A stretch of DNA of 64,000 bases from Micropterix aruncella (lineage: Eukaryota > Arthropoda > Insecta > Lepidoptera > Micropterigidae): positions 36,856,709 to 36,920,708 of the forward strand of contig OX155951.1 of the NCBI GenBank assembly GCA_944548615.1, written 5' to 3'. Position numbers and translations under genes: made by a program. Below are positions 20,506 to 31,639 of the stretch, in pieces. How positions within the stretch are numbered: position 1 is the first letter of the stretch; every line of letters starts with the position of its first letter. The notes below the pieces were generated by a model that saw nothing but the letters and a program-made list of their open reading frames with translations, had not been told where the DNA came from and made no database searches.

Positions 20506-21920
20506 ATCTTCCTAATTGAATTAATTTAAAAACAAAATGAAAATGCATGCCTACAATATAATATGAGAAATATTCGTTTAATGTGGAAAAGCTTTTATCG
20601 ATAAGCCATTTTTTCAACGCTGCGGTAAACCCTTTTCCTTTTATTTCTTTGATATTTGCAGGTAGGTGGTTATAGATTTTTATTGCATTGTATAACATTC
20701 CTTTTTTAAGTAGAGTTAAATTTGGCTTGGGTGCTTGTAGCTAATGTTTATTTCGTGTGTTATAGACGTGTTCAACATTGTTTGTTTTGAAATACTGATC
20801 GTGGTCCCTTATAAATTTGCAGGTTTCCAAGATGTATATCGATATAAACGTTAGCACAAACTCCTTTTTAAATAGTGGTTTGCAGCTGTCAGTCTTTGGA
20901 ATTCCACATATTATTCGTAAGCATCGTTTTTGTACTATGAATATTTTCTCTGCGTTTACCGAATTGCCCCAAAGCGTAATTCCATATTTTATGCAGGCGT
21001 AAATATTTGCATAATATGCCATAAAGGCTGTTTTTTTATCTGTAGTTCGTTTTAAAATCCTTAGAGCGTAGCAAAATTTCGATTTTTTTTTTACATCTTC
21101 GACATGGGCTTTCCAGTGCAAATTACAGTCGATTGTTATCCCTAGTAATTTGAATTTTTGCACCATATCAATAACCTGAGCGTTATGTTTAATTTCGAAT
21201 TTGTATTTTTGTGCTTGATTGGAATGAAATTGCATACATTTTGTTTTTTCCGCATTTACACTTAAATTATTTGACCCTAACCATTCAGTTACTTCTATAA
21301 AGCTTGTGTTTGCGCTGCTTTCCACATCAGCTTTAGTATGGCCCCCAATTAAGATAGAAGTGTCGTCGGCGAATAGGATTATTTTCTGTTGTGTCGCTAA
21401 AGGAAGTTCGTTTACATATATTATAAACAGCAGGCAACCGAGGACGCTTCCCTGCGGAATGCCATGCTGTGATCGAAGCCATTTTGATCGTACAGGTTCT
21501 ACCATCTTTTTATTGCTATTAAAGTATGTAATTTCAACGCACTGCTCCCGTTCTGTAAGGTAAGATTTTAACCAATCATAGGCTTTGCCTCGGATTCCGA
21601 CGTAGCATTTCTCTAAGAGTTTTTCGTGTAGTACACAATCATATGCCTTAGATAAATCTAGCAATAACCCCAGGGTGACATGTTTATTATTTAGTAAATT
21701 TAGAATTTCATTAGTATATTGAAAGACAGCTAATGTAGTTGACTTGTTCTTTCTAAATCCATTTTGATTTTCCGAAAAAATATTATATTTTTCAAGGAAA
21801 CTATATATTCTAGTGTAGACGGTCTTTTCGTATATTTTCGCAAAAGTTGATAGGAGAGCAATCGGACGGTAGTTTGAAGTAGATTCGGACGGTAGATGAA
21901 TTCGTTGGCCAGATCTAGAT
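20447..21920 (-). pseudogene. LINE reverse transcriptase with one premature stop
   Basis: Reading the minus strand, the frame opens near 21920 with NYRPIALLSTFAKIYEK and NQNGFRKNKSTT (RT motifs 0-2). It continues through motif A LDLSKAYDCVLHEKL, motif B GIPQGSVLGCLLF, motif C LFADD (both Asp kept) and motif E KLLGITIDCNLHWK. A TAG at 20741-20743 interrupts the C-terminal region; the same frame then resumes and reads MLYNAIKIYNHLPANIKEIK, the (I/L)YN.LP..IK pattern of the LINE C terminus. There is no endonuclease. Apart from that single stop the frame is intact, so the copy is not very old. Confidence 0.88.
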
Positions 21921-21974
21921 CATCTAGAATATTTTTTGGTTCCGAATAAGCGGTATTATTTCTCTTTTCCCTTC

Positions 21975-22086
21975 TAAAACTTTCTTTCTTGGAATCTTGC
22001 CCGCTTTTTGTCAACAATTTTTTTTTCAATCCTCGTTGGAGGGGCGGTCGCCCCCTCCGCCCCTCCCCCATAGATCCGCGCCTGAA
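21975..22086 (-). mobile_element. DNA-transposon end fragment, hAT-like
   Basis: Read on the minus strand it starts CAGGCGCGGATCTATGGGGG and goes on into a G/C-rich segment GGGGCGGAGGGGGCGACCGC. CAG(N)GGCGGATCTA-type termini are common in hAT MITEs of insects. No second end was found. Confidence 0.4.
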
Positions 22087-22160
22087 CGTAATCCTTGTTG
22101 AAAGATGCGTATTTCTGTGTATTTTATGGTTATATTTCTCTCAGTTGCATCTCGCTCTAT
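22087..22160 (+). repeat. MITE family I fragment
   Basis: ATGCGTATTTCTGTGTATTT and then GTTATATTTCTCTCAGT resemble 27443-27485 and the right half of the 70-bp palindromic copy at 60462-60531. Confidence 0.45.
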
Positions 22161-22640
22161 TCAAATCCCTGAACTTAACGACAAAATGTAAGCAAGTGGT
22201 TCCACGTTAACAATAATAAAAAATCTCAAGTCGTCGTATTTCGGTTCCGACAAAGAATGACACTTATAACAATTTGTCATAATAATCCCTTTAGAAGCAT
22301 GCCGCATATTTCTCAATGGGTTCAATTGAATTAGGATCTTATTGTAATCCGCATATAAAATGGTTGCGGCGCCAATAGTAGAGAGATAAAACAATAAATC
22401 ATGCAGCGATTTACCTACGTAATAATCAACCTAGATAGTCAAAAGAGTAATAAAAGTTCCAACGACACATCGACAATAAACCAACGTTCAGAGATTGTGT
22501 AAATTTCGTAAATGTTAAAAAATACAAAGTTGATAATACAAGTTGATAATAGTGGAGCTAGTTAGTCGTATTTTTTTAAATAGTATATTTTATTATTACG
22601 TACAGCAAAACAATAATAAAATATAAACATAATATCTAAC
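22161..22640. other. Unassigned sequence
   Basis: No repeat match or gene recognised. Confidence 0.4.
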
Positions 22641-22644
22641 GATG

Positions 22645-22950
22645 GCAAATCCAATTATGTTTCTCATTCTCACGTCAAATGTTTTAAAAGTAAGTTGACT
22701 TGGTAGTCTAAGTATCTAATATGATTATTATAAATTATGCAGTGAGAGTCTTCAGAAACCTTTGGTATCGTTTTTAAGAATTACTAAAACGTTATATCGA
22801 TTCCGTAATCATTGTCTTTGTTATTTGAAGTTTATAATCAAATTATATTATATCATCTATCCGAAGTATTGTGTACTGTTTAAACAACTCAATTTACGGT
22901 TTTGAAAACAATAAACTTGATTTTATTTGGTTTGATTTAATTTGATTAGT
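22645..22950 (+). mobile_element. LINE family A 3' UTR copy
   Basis: Shares ACGTCAAATGTTTTAAAA, AGTATCTAATATGATTATTA, GAGAGTCTTCAGAAAC and ATCATCTATCCGAAGTATTG with the split copy at 15530-16275. It ends GAAAACAATAAACTTGATTT with a TTTGATTT-type tail like that of the element at 42972. Confidence 0.8.
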
Positions 22951-23550
22951 TTCATACTATCGTAAGTTGCGCTTTATTAATATTACATGTCGAAATAAAT
23001 ATTCAAATATTCCTTAATCTTGATGGCTATAATGTATAAATTGTATAATGTATAATGTCTATATTCCTAATTGACGGCTATAATGTATAAATTGCCAGAT
23101 AAGAAATGATCCCGAAAAAATCTGAGAATGCAATCTACGCACCAGACATGCTATTGTTGTGTATAGGCATCTATGAGCGACGGGTGATTGGTGATTGGAG
23201 GGAGTGTCCCGTTGCGCTTCACATGAAATAATCGATTGGACGTAGAATATTAGATTTCTAATTGGCTTGTGTTATACAGATAGGAACCAATCCGCAAAAA
23301 GCTGAAACTGCGAAAAACGACGTTTAAGATAATACGTAACTTCTACTATGGCTTTCTGTGTTTTGTGTACTTTTTTATATTCAAAGTATAAATTAAAAAA
23401 TGGCATGCCAGTAAGAATACACCGTGAGGTTTGTTTAGAACCTGCAAATAAGAAACTTTTGATATGATATTTTGGGAAAAACTAAAAAATATATATATAT
23501 ACCTACATATATTTTTTTTTGGTAAATTTGAACACTTTGACTAATAAATA
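22951..23550. other. Unassigned AT-rich sequence
   Basis: A short local duplication of GGCTATAATGTATAAATT occurs at about 23024 and 23083. No gene. Confidence 0.4.
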
Positions 23551-23665
23551 AAAGTTTGACAAGCCGCTATTAGCACTGCGCCAGCTAGCGGTAGGTTATA
23601 TTGTTTATTCGCGATAGTTTGCCTACCGCTAGATGGCGCAGCGCGCTAACGCTTTTATACTTTTT
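23551..23665. mobile_element. Palindromic MITE-like repeat
   Basis: GCACTGCGCCAGCTAGCGGT followed by AGG, and in reverse GCGCTGCGCCATCTAGCGGT plus AGG, form arms of about 26-30 bases around a 26-base AT-rich spacer. The GCGCCATCTAGCGGTAG word is common in arthropod repeats. Outer flanks are AT-rich; I could not fix a TSD. Confidence 0.55.
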
Positions 23666-24449
23666 TTCAAAAACAACCAAAAAATAAATTAAAAAAGGAA
23701 CTATTTTTTATATATTTTTTTAGTTGTTTTTTATTGAATGTTGCTTTATTGGTCGTACTGATTCAGCCGCTACAAGGATGTCACTAATAAAAACTCCCCT
23801 GTGTATGTGGCTAATTTTTATTACTTTTTCTATTTCTGTAATTCGTAGTACTTCTTATCATACATATTATTGAAGTACACAGTATATGTGAGATACACAT
23901 TCCTGCAGCATTATAAAATATTGTTGTTTGGACCAGTAGCAAAAAAAACACACTGCAGCATCTTGATCACTACGCCAATGCCACCTAACTAGGCCTAGGA
24001 CTGCACTAAGGCAGGCGCACTAGAAAATTATTTTACCTATCCACACGTTTGGTTGTAATTTAAAGAAATATAAATAGATATCAAATGAGTATTTAAAAAC
24101 CATGAAAAATCATTTAGAAAAATAGAGACGGGGTGGAATTAAAATTATTAAATTAGTTTAACATAGTTAAATGTATAGCAAAATATATACATAATATAGG
24201 AATTTATAACATTTTTTGTCAGTTGTACATTCGAGCATGACTTTCCAGTATATGATTGGTTCCAGAACTTTTGAAATTAGCTTAAATGGGAACCAATTAA
24301 GATACTGATTCCCTTATTCAAAATTAGTAACGTTCAATCTGATATTTATTTAAAGAGATTTTTATATAATGCTCTCTACTGTCTTCACTGTGTCCTGGTT
24401 CTATTTTCAATTTGATAAAGCACAAAAATTTAATAGGAATTTGAAAATA
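23666..24449. other. Unassigned AT-rich sequence
   Basis: No recognisable coding or repeat apart from A/T-rich runs. Confidence 0.4.
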
Positions 24450-25615
24450 GATATTAATTTCCGGCCCACCAACCGACGAGAAAGGAAAGAATTGTGAATA
24501 CGCATTTTTTTTAAGATGAACACGTAAATATTCATTTTGAGCCCCCCTGAGACGATTAAGACTATTTCCATATGGAAGTCTGCCTGTCTGTCTTTATGGC
24601 TGTGTATTTGTATGTATTCTTCCACGATAGCGCCAAAACGCTTAATCCGAATAAGTTGAAATTTGGCTTGCAGGCCAAAAGTTGAAAAAATTATTTTTGA
24701 TCCCCCCTGAGCCGATTAAGACTATTTCCAGATAGAAGTATATATGTGTGTATTTATGGCTGTGTATCTATGTGTGGCGTAAGCCAATCGACTGTGCACT
24801 CTGACTAACAGTCGGGGGAGTCTGGAAGCAGTACCTACTGTTTTCTATAGAGCGGGGGTGGCTGCGGACCTTACGGCGACTGCTCCTGAAAAGACCATCG
24901 GCCATCCGATCCTGGGTGAATAGCCGGCAAAGGACGCTGTGGTCCGCGATAGATTCGGTATACACCGCTTCACCGCTTCGTAAGGAAGAGGACCGCGCAA
25001 GCGACCTCGAACTCGTAACCAATCGGGAGACCGGAGTAATCTGGTCACAATTGGAAGTAAGGGCGTGAGTGTCGGCCCGCCAGGTAACATTCCTGGGGCC
25101 TCTTACGGGCTTGTGACGTAGCTAGATGGTGGACTGTTCTGTCCCCAAGTCTTCTACGCCCACTCCAGGGAGATAGAACAACTAATCGTTAAAACTTCCT
25201 GAGGTGACGGGCTCGCCCGCTGTAGTCGACAACCCAAGTTGTGTATCTGTGTGTATTCTTCCATGATAGCGCCAAAACGCCTAATCCGAATAAGCTGAAA
25301 TTTGGATTGCAGGCATCATTTGGTCATAGCAAGAGTTGAAAAGGTTGTGGTTGAAATCGGTACATCAAGGGAGCGCACTAGTCATAATTAAATCTCTCAA
25401 TACCGGACTTGAAATTGGTACACAGATAACTTGTTTGGCCGAAGTCAAATTTAATTGTAACCGGTCAGTATATTTTCTCACTATCCGCGCTCGTCGCCGA
25501 CTATTTCTTTCAAGAGGTCAACTTCCTTTCTGAAGGGATATCACGCTCAAAATCCTTCATTAGTCCTTGGCTAATTGCCGGGACAGTTTTAGGGTGACAA
25601 CCGTTTTTTTGTAAT
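24450..25615 (-). repeat. Family C repeat, minus, split by family B
   Basis: From the right: ACCCTAAAACTGTCCCGGCA (about 25570-25600, reversed), the GGGATATCA.. segment, then GCTTATTCGGATTAGGCG and GGCGCTATCATGGAAGAATA, a TCCAAAT.. word, and at the left the CCCACCAACCGAC/CCGGCCCACC end (about 24455). The CGCCAAAACGC..TAATCCGAATAAG segment occurs twice on the left (24630 and 25270) because of an internal duplication. Class is unclear; the internal oligomer is common around insect LINEs and Helitrons. Confidence 0.7.
24776..25239 (+). mobile_element. Family B insertion, copy 1, with 15-bp TSD
   Basis: 464 GC-richer bases interrupt the family C copy. TGTGTATCTATGTGT (24761-24775) and TGTGTATCTGTGTGT (25240-25254) flank it, a 15-bp TSD with one mismatch. 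It shares GCCAATCGACTGTGCACTC, AAGGACGC.ATGGTCCGC-type words, GTAGCTAGA.GGTGG and GGTGACGGG.TCGCCC with the copy at 42700-44285. No coding or tRNA-like boxes were recognised. The TSD length suggests retrotransposition. Confidence 0.75.
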
Positions 25616-25714
25616 TTTGTGGATTGATTCCATCCTGCATAACGCCAGTCAATTGTTTTGTGCCATTGTTTTTATTGTCCCAGGTCCGCCCTAGTATTAT
25701 ATTTTTGGGCTGCT
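25616..25714. other. Unassigned short spacer
   Basis: Nothing recognised between the family C end and the LINE tail. Confidence 0.4.
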
Positions 25715-25925
25715 ATTATTTGTCAAATTCAAATTCAAAATTCTTTATTAATATATGATATTACATATATTTTTAAATTCAAAGCCATCATAACTAGGCC
25801 TCGCCTGTACTACGGTAGGTTTAATATAAAAGAAGATAGAGTGGTTTTCGTAACTTTGTATATTATCTTTGTATATTATTATGTTAAATTTAAGAAGATA
25901 GATATGTCTCCAAAATAATAAAGCG
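25715..25925 (-). mobile_element. LINE 3' end, minus strand
   Basis: TTTGTCAAATTCAAATTC at 25718-25735, then AAAATTCTTTATTAATATA; reversed, this is the AATAAAGAATTTTGAATTTG tail common in insect LINEs. The rest is AT-rich 3' UTR. Confidence 0.6.
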
Positions 25926-25974
25926 TAATAATACCTAGCCCCACCAAAAAGCCTAACAAAAATAAGTATAATTG

Positions 25975-26195
25975 GTTCAGGGTTCATCTATGTATGTTTT
26001 CCGTTTCTTTATTTCACCATAACTTCTAAATGCTGGAACCGACTTAAACGTATGTAGTATTGTTAGAATCGTTATGTCATCCCGAGTGTCATATGGTACT
26101 TCAACAGTCCAAATATCAAGTAAATAGTTGCCCAAATCTCTAAAATGACAATAAATTAACATAAATAAGTACATTCGATTAAGTACTTTCCAAAA
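25975..26195 (-). repeat. MITE-like family H, copy 2 (minus, partial)
   Basis: GGTTCAGGGTTCATCTATGT, then CACCATAACTTCTAA, GTCATCCCGAGTGTCATA and CAGTCCAAATATCAAGTA match the right half of family H. Neither terminus is complete. Confidence 0.7.
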
Positions 26196-26334
26196 ATAGA
26201 TATATTTCTATATGGATAAATACATAAACCACAAATATTTCATTAGAAAAACGTAATAAAAATTAATGTAAATACAGTACTTAAATGTTTGTTACGGTAG
26301 TAGTGTCTTTAATTTATTTTAATATAATAATAAT
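26196..26334. other. Unassigned AT-rich spacer
   Basis: No match recognised. Confidence 0.4.
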
Positions 26335-26700
26335 AATAAACTCTTTATTTGCACTTAATTAGTATACAAAAAGGCGAACTTATTACCACATGGCAATATC
26401 TTACAACTAACCTAAACACATTGGTACATGCGCGCATTGTGAAAATTAAGATTATTACATAACATACAGACAAGCGGAAGAATTTAAAACTAATAATGCC
26501 CGAGGAGAGGAAATTAGGAGAGGAAGAGGAGAGAAAGGGAAGAACTGGTTACTTCTTAGAAAGGTAGTAATCCTTAAGGTGAGTCTTAAACGATGGTAAA
26601 GAAGGCGAATTTCGTATATTTGCTGGGAGATCGTTCCAGAGTCTTGCACCATGGACACAGTATATTTACTTGTTGTGAGTTGTCGATGAGGTGGCGAGAT
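26335..26700 (-). pseudogene. LINE RT C-terminal tail and 3' end, minus
   Basis: Minus-strand codons near 26640-26560 read LWNDLPANIRNSPSLPSFK and then THLKDYYLSKK before a stop, the classic end of a Jockey/CR1-type RT. Leftwards the 3' UTR runs to an ATAATAATAATAAACTCTTT tail at about 26325-26345. The longer open frame here is in a different register and is not the gene. Confidence 0.75.
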
Positions 26701-26945
26701 TTGGCGTGACAGGGTACAATACAATATGTCACCCGGCGGCGCTGAAGCTGGAACGATTGGCGAGCGCATTATTTATGTTGCATGACAGAGGGCTGGGCAG
26801 TTGTGGGCTGAGCATGCGGCTAGATGACGTCACGGCGTCAGTGCCAATTTGCGATTACGCACGCGCTACGCCGCTGATTACAAAGCGGAACGCCAAGCCT
26901 GCCGCCAATAGTCGGAGAGCTCGCTGCGTGAAAGCACCCTAACCT
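26701..26945. other. Unique GC-rich island with CRE-like site
   Basis: Contains ATGACGTCACGGCGTCA (about 26823-26839), which includes the palindrome TGACGTCA, a perfect CREB/ATF consensus, plus several CpG-rich words to 26940. Possible regulatory DNA; inference only. Confidence 0.35.
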
Positions 26946-27891
26946 CATAAATCTACCGTAACAAATATACTGTAACAATATACTTATCTCCCCTTTTGAT
27001 ATTGATATTCATCAACCCCATAGCGAAGGGGATAACATCACCATACGCTGATGACATGCAAATCTTCTCGGATTAATAATAAAATATTGGAATGCTTCTT
27101 ATATGACCATTTTGTTATTACGATTTTATACAGAATAACGATGTTTAAATCGTAATTTTATTGAATTACAAGGATAAACATTTTCCTTACGGTTGATACG
27201 GAAATAACAGCATACTGTAGTTTCAATGTGGTTCAGGTGTCCGAATATTAACGTACGTATGCATATGTATACATGCTGTCATGTTAGAAACGAGATTCAA
27301 GGTCGTGACGTAATGAAATAACATAATGCTTTAACATTACGGCACGGCAACTACCGTCACACCAACATCGTTACGCGTCATGTTAATTTATACGTATGGA
27401 ACACAGTCCGCGTTATAAAATATAGTTAATCCTTGTGGAAACATGCGTATTTCCGTATAGTTCATCGTATATTTTTCTCAGTGTAGATGTTTCACCGCGA
27501 CTCTTGCTCAGAAATTTGCTAAAACGCATGATTTTCTTTATACAAAATGATTGGCGTAACTTGATACCTATGTATATATTAACTGATCATGAAGCACATT
27601 TTACGCAACAGCTACTTTTCGAAAATCGTTTTTTTTTTCAGCATAGCAGTAAGTAGTAAAATGATTTAAAGATATTGCAGCGAGTTCTTGGACTGAAAGT
27701 AGGATTTGGCCGCCGGCTGCAGCAGCGCCTGCGCCAGTCTTTCAAACGTGTGATTGATCCCAGACCCTAACGGATATCTCACCATAGCTGACAGCGATGG
27801 AGTTGTAAGTACTGTCTACTCTATGATTTTTGCTAACTCGAAGAGATATAGTTGGTGGTAGAAGAGATAGTGGTAAAATAATATTATTAAT
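26946..27891. other. Mostly unassigned; MITE family I fragment at 27420-27490
   Basis: 27420-27490 shares GCGTATTTCCGTATAGTT and ATATTTTTCTCAGTGTA with 22087-22160 and 60495-60531. The rest matches nothing I recognise. Confidence 0.4.
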
Positions 27892-28575
27892 CAGTGGCGT
27901 AACTAAAAAATTGGGCCCCAGTTCAAAATTGAACAAAAAGCCCCCTCCCCCTACTTACTTATATTCATTATGGCATATCGTATATAATTACTGTATACCT
28001 AGCCAGATTACATGTTTATATTGTAGATACATTATAAATCAGCGTGTTCATTTGGGAGCATAGCCTTGAATACGTTGCGGAACTAGTTCCCAAGAACTTC
28101 AGTGGGATCGAAAAGAAACATTTTTGGGAGAGAATGTTCGAAACATTTCTTCGACGCTTTATGTTAATTACATTACTGGATTATATTTCTCTACCTTGGA
28201 ATGTTAGTGAGTAATAAAAATAATAATTACAGTTTTTATTACTTTATTTTGAGTATATATAGAAATACCCAGTTCGAAACTGGTAAGAGTAAAACATATC
28301 CGCACAATATTATTACAAATGTACCAGTTTTTGCATATCGACGTATTTAAATTACCTACTCAACCTATTATGAAAAAATATGAACAAATACATTTCAAGA
28401 ATGCTTTTCGTCTTGATGTGCACTCTGCTAAATCACCGACCAGTTTTGCGGATTCTTTAGTTTCCTAGCAGAGTTGGATAGAGCCTCGACCGTAAACAGA
28501 AGTTCCATATGGGACCCCCGAATTACCGTGGGCTTGGTGCGTCGCACCGGATGCACCGGCGTAGTTATGCCACTG
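27892..28575. mobile_element. hAT-type MITE, copy 1
   Basis: Begins CAGTGGCGTAACTA and ends TAGTTATGCCACTG, perfect in the outer CAGTGGC plus four more positions, the classic hAT terminal form. The flanking 8-mers TTATTAAT (27884-27891) and CTTGTAAT (28576-28583) agree at five positions only, so the TSD is weak or decayed. The interior is AT-rich and non-coding; it matches 53269-54060 in order (GCCCCCTCCC, AGTTCCCAAGAA, CCTAGCAGAGTTG). Confidence 0.8.
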
Positions 28576-28915
28576 CTTGTAATGTAGACTATTTAAGCAA
28601 TGAAGACTCCTTTGAGTGGTAATGTACAGCCCAGAGATTACGTCGCACGACTGTACAGCGTGACGCAATCGCGTAGTATCGCAATGACGTAAGGTCCACA
28701 AGGATATGTAGGACACCAGTCTAGCGATAGTGTCAGACGCGAAAATGACTGCAGTCCTTGTTCAATATATTTTGCGAGGAAGGCAGAGGGAGAAGGGCGT
28801 AGATTTTTTATTAGTAACACAGGGTTATTATCACAAGAGGAGATGCTTTATATTTTTTCAATATATCAATGCGCAAGTATAAATACTAAGACAACAAGAA
28901 CAATAATTAAAAAAA
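28576..28915. other. Unassigned sequence
   Basis: Moderate GC content up to 28800; no recognised match. Confidence 0.35.
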
Positions 28916-29745
28916 TAAAAAACACGAACGCCGGTAAAAAAATAAACTTTTGTATTTATAGTTATTACAAGCCATTTGTTCGCGCAGAAAAGCACGTTTT
29001 TAGGAAATGAAGTTCTTTATTGAAACGATATTCGTTACGCGTGTTACCTCTGTAAACATCCAGTGCTAAAAGACGATTGCGCATTCTGTCATAATCATGA
29101 GATCCACAATGTACCTAATCAGACCTTTCATTTGATAATGAAGAATATATATTTGTCTTAATTTATTGACATTTGGACATTTGCACAATTATTTATCTGA
29201 GATTCATCATTAACACATACTTACTGGTCTTTTTTCCAGTAAAATAACATAATTTTACAATTTTCGTAAGGACCAAATGCGGTCACTAAAACATTGGTAA
29301 TATTTTGTGGAATGTAATAATGAAACATTTTATATAACATGTTTTGCTAAATTAATATTCTAAAAACCTATAATTTACTGGCCCTACAGGTTTATTCCTG
29401 GCGGCCGCCAAGAAGAATAACACAAAATAATAAACTGTTAAATGATGACTGTCATAACACAACCAACACGAAACACGGCGATTTATATCGAAGACGCTAT
29501 ATATATGAGAGCAAGGAGTCGTTGCACGTACTACTAGGTACATATGACAATTTCAATTTCAATGTATTTATTTCCAAAAAATCTTAACAGATTGTTGACA
29601 CTCGGGATAGCATAGTAATTCTAAGTTTACCACACTTTTCGAAATCGCTTCAAACGTTTAGAAGTTATAGTGGAATAAAGAAACGAAAAACATATATACA
29701 TGAACCCTAAACACATTACACTCCTTTCCTGTGGGCAGTCGTGTA
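28916..29745 (+). repeat. MITE-like family H, copy 3, interrupted
   Basis: The left arm (28916-29195) has AAAACACGAACGCCGGTAA, CTTTTGTATTTATA, TCAGACCTTTCATTTGATAA and TTTGGACATTTG. The right arm (29588-29745) has GACACTCGGGATAGCATA and GTGGGCAGTCGTGTAAAA. Between them 29196-29587 is foreign sequence that ends with a LINE-like tail (ATTTCAATTTCAATG at about 29550). Confidence 0.65.
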
Positions 29746-29933
29746 AAATTTGTATATTTTCGTGAAAAGAAATACAAAAAATATATATTTTAGTGAATTT
29801 ATTCTACGCAAAATTAAAAAATGTAATGCTATCCATCGCCCAAAAGCCGTTCTTGCTTTATTTTCGGGTATAGTTTTATTTTTAAGGTACATAATTTAAA
29901 TCTTAGGATTTATTTTCGTTTTATTTGCATGAT
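29746..29933. other. Unassigned AT-rich spacer
   Basis: May include the 3' UTR of the adjoining Penelope-like copy. Confidence 0.35.
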
Positions 29934-30815
29934 TCAGTTCTTTGAAGTAGTACCACCAGATAGGTGTGATTCAATGGCTTCCCGGATCATGCGAGGAAAG
30001 TAGAATTGTTCCTTGGATAGAACAAAGGGATTTTGAAACTGCATCCAGTGGTTACTTCCGCTATCCAATATATGTTCGCAGATCGCCGATTTTTCTCGCT
30101 GAACGTTTTTAACAGCTTTAATATGTTCTGTCAGTCGCGTGGCTATGGGCCGTTTCGTTTGTCCAACGTAGGCTAAACCGCAGCTGCATTCGACTTTATA
30201 CACACCCGGGGTTTGCAGTGGTATTATATCCTTTACAGGCCTCAAAAATCGAGCTATATTTTGGGTCGGTTTGAAGATCGTTTTTATATCGAATCTGTTT
30301 AGCATCTTACTTATTCGATCTGTCACGCCCTTGACGTATGGTAAGAATGCTCTTGATCTGCTCGGTTTCTGAGTTTCGTCTGTATTAGATCGTGTGCGTG
30401 TCTCGTGATATTTTCCGTATCCATTTTTCCTAAGGACATCGTTGACATGTTCCATCTCCTTCGGAAAATGCTCAGTGTCGCATAGATCGCGTGCTCGATT
30501 CACGAGCGACGTTTGCACTGAACGTAGATGGTAGGGATGATGGTGTGAGTTTGCATGCAAATATCTGTCCGTATGTGTGGGCTTCCAATATACCGTATGT
30601 CCGAGAGTATTATCACTTCTCCTCGTCACTTTGACATCCAAAAATGGTAAGGAGCCGTCCTTCTCTACTTCATATGTGAATCTGATTTTTGGGTGTATGG
30701 AGTTTAGATGACCCAGGAATTCTTTCACCGTTTGAATATTGCCTTTCAGGATGCAGAAGGTATCATCCACGTAGCGATGCCAGAAAATGGGCTTAATTTT
30801 GGAGGTTTAGATCTA
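29934..30815 (-). CDS. Penelope-like RT (C-terminal part) with GIY-YIG nuclease
   Basis: Minus-strand frame, open from about 30815 (SKPPKIKPIFWHRYVDD) to the stop at 29934. It starts inside the RT just before motif C, whose YVDD box is complete. With V of YVDD as residue 1, LPFLDVKV near 41-48 is an RT thumb-entry segment. The nuclease follows: GVY at 189-191, YVG at 201-203, an R..EH patch at 212-216, and the catalytic Glu region MIREAIESHL at 261-270. This order (RT then GIY-YIG) defines EN-plus Penelope-like elements. The frame has no stop or shift; the fingers and most of the palm are lost. At its 5' edge it joins a terminal repeat in opposite orientation. Confidence 0.9.
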
Positions 30816-31336
30816 GACAACGGCCTAGACAACGGCGGCTGCAACGTCACCGAAACGTCGGGTCCTACAAATTTTACGCGTTAAATTCGTTTTCTATCCT
30901 ATTTATAAGACGAATTATGTTATCACAGATTATTATTAGAAAATGTCTAGCTACTTTTAGAAACAGGTACAACTCCGAACTTCAATAGAGACGACGGCTA
31001 CAAACTCTCTTCTACGTGGAACCCTCTTCTTAAAATGTTCCCGCCGCCGAACGCCGAACGCAAAGACGTAAAACAGGATACAGTGAGTGTTGTGTGAAGA
31101 CGGATTTTCAAAATTCCCGCACTCCGAGCCCGGCCCCCCACCACCGTTATAGCCTACGCAGTGGCGGCAGCGGTTTGCGGCCTACCCGCAAAACAACGGA
31201 CTGACAGCTCTTCAGTCTACCCTAGACAACGGCGGCTGCAACGTCACCGAAACGTCGGGTCCTACAAATTTTACGCGGTAAATTCGTTTTCTATCCTATT
31301 TATAATGTCAAACAACCGCGATAGTCTTCGATTTTA
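30816..31336 (+). mobile_element. Penelope-like terminal repeats and 5' region, plus strand
   Basis: 30816-30908 is a terminal repeat (ACCGAAACGTCGGGTCC, TTACGCG.TAAATTCGTTTT). 30909-30961 is unmatched. 30962-31175 is the 5' region, the reverse counterpart of 15697-15900 (GAGACGACGG, TTCCCGCCGCCGAACG, GAGCCCGGCCCCCCACCACC). 31176-31336 is a second terminal repeat ending CAACCGCGATAGTCTTCG. Together with 29934-30815 this makes one rearranged insertion whose left part is inverted. Confidence 0.8.
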
Positions 31337-31344
31337 TATAATTC

Positions 31345-31625
31345 GTCTTCTTCTTCTTTCTTATATATAAAAATGAATCGCCGTGCGTTTGTCTCGCAAA
31401 ATCTCGAAAATGACTCAACCGATTTGAATAATTATTTTTTTTGTTTTGTTTGCCTTGATCCAGGGGTACAAAAAAAATATTGAGGAAAAATTAAAAGAAC
31501 CAACTGAAAATCGAAATTGGTAATTTTGGGAAATGGGCCACTTTCAATAGATGGGGTTCGCGGCGATCCTATTGTTTGATAGCTGCGCCATCCATAACTG
31601 TTATTCATTCCGTGCGATTGTGTAA
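31345..31625. other. Probable transposon relic, class unclear
   Basis: CTTATATATAAAAATGAATC then GTCTCGCAAAATCTCGAAAA and CAACCGATTTGAATAATT are phrases I associate with a very common insect repeat type found near Helitron and LINE ends. No coding or termini were identified. Confidence 0.35.
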
Positions 31626-31639
31626 AATTTAAAAAAAAG

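Larger units (their letters stand above)
20012..21920 (-). mobile_element. Non-LTR retrotransposon, minus strand, 5'-truncated
   Basis: The tail of TATTTC units at about 20012-20055 marks the 3' end. The 3' UTR (20056-20446) contains a 125-bp tandem duplication. The RT frame runs 20447-21920 with one in-frame stop. The left flank is the hAT transposase relic. The right edge is placed where an in-frame TGA (about 21923) and loss of RT similarity coincide. Confidence 0.85.

Noticed and set aside
31185..31230. CTGAAGAG box on the minus strand as a hammerhead core.
   Set aside because: No GAAA follows at stem II distance on that strand; the plus-strand arrangement around CGCCGAAAC fits better.
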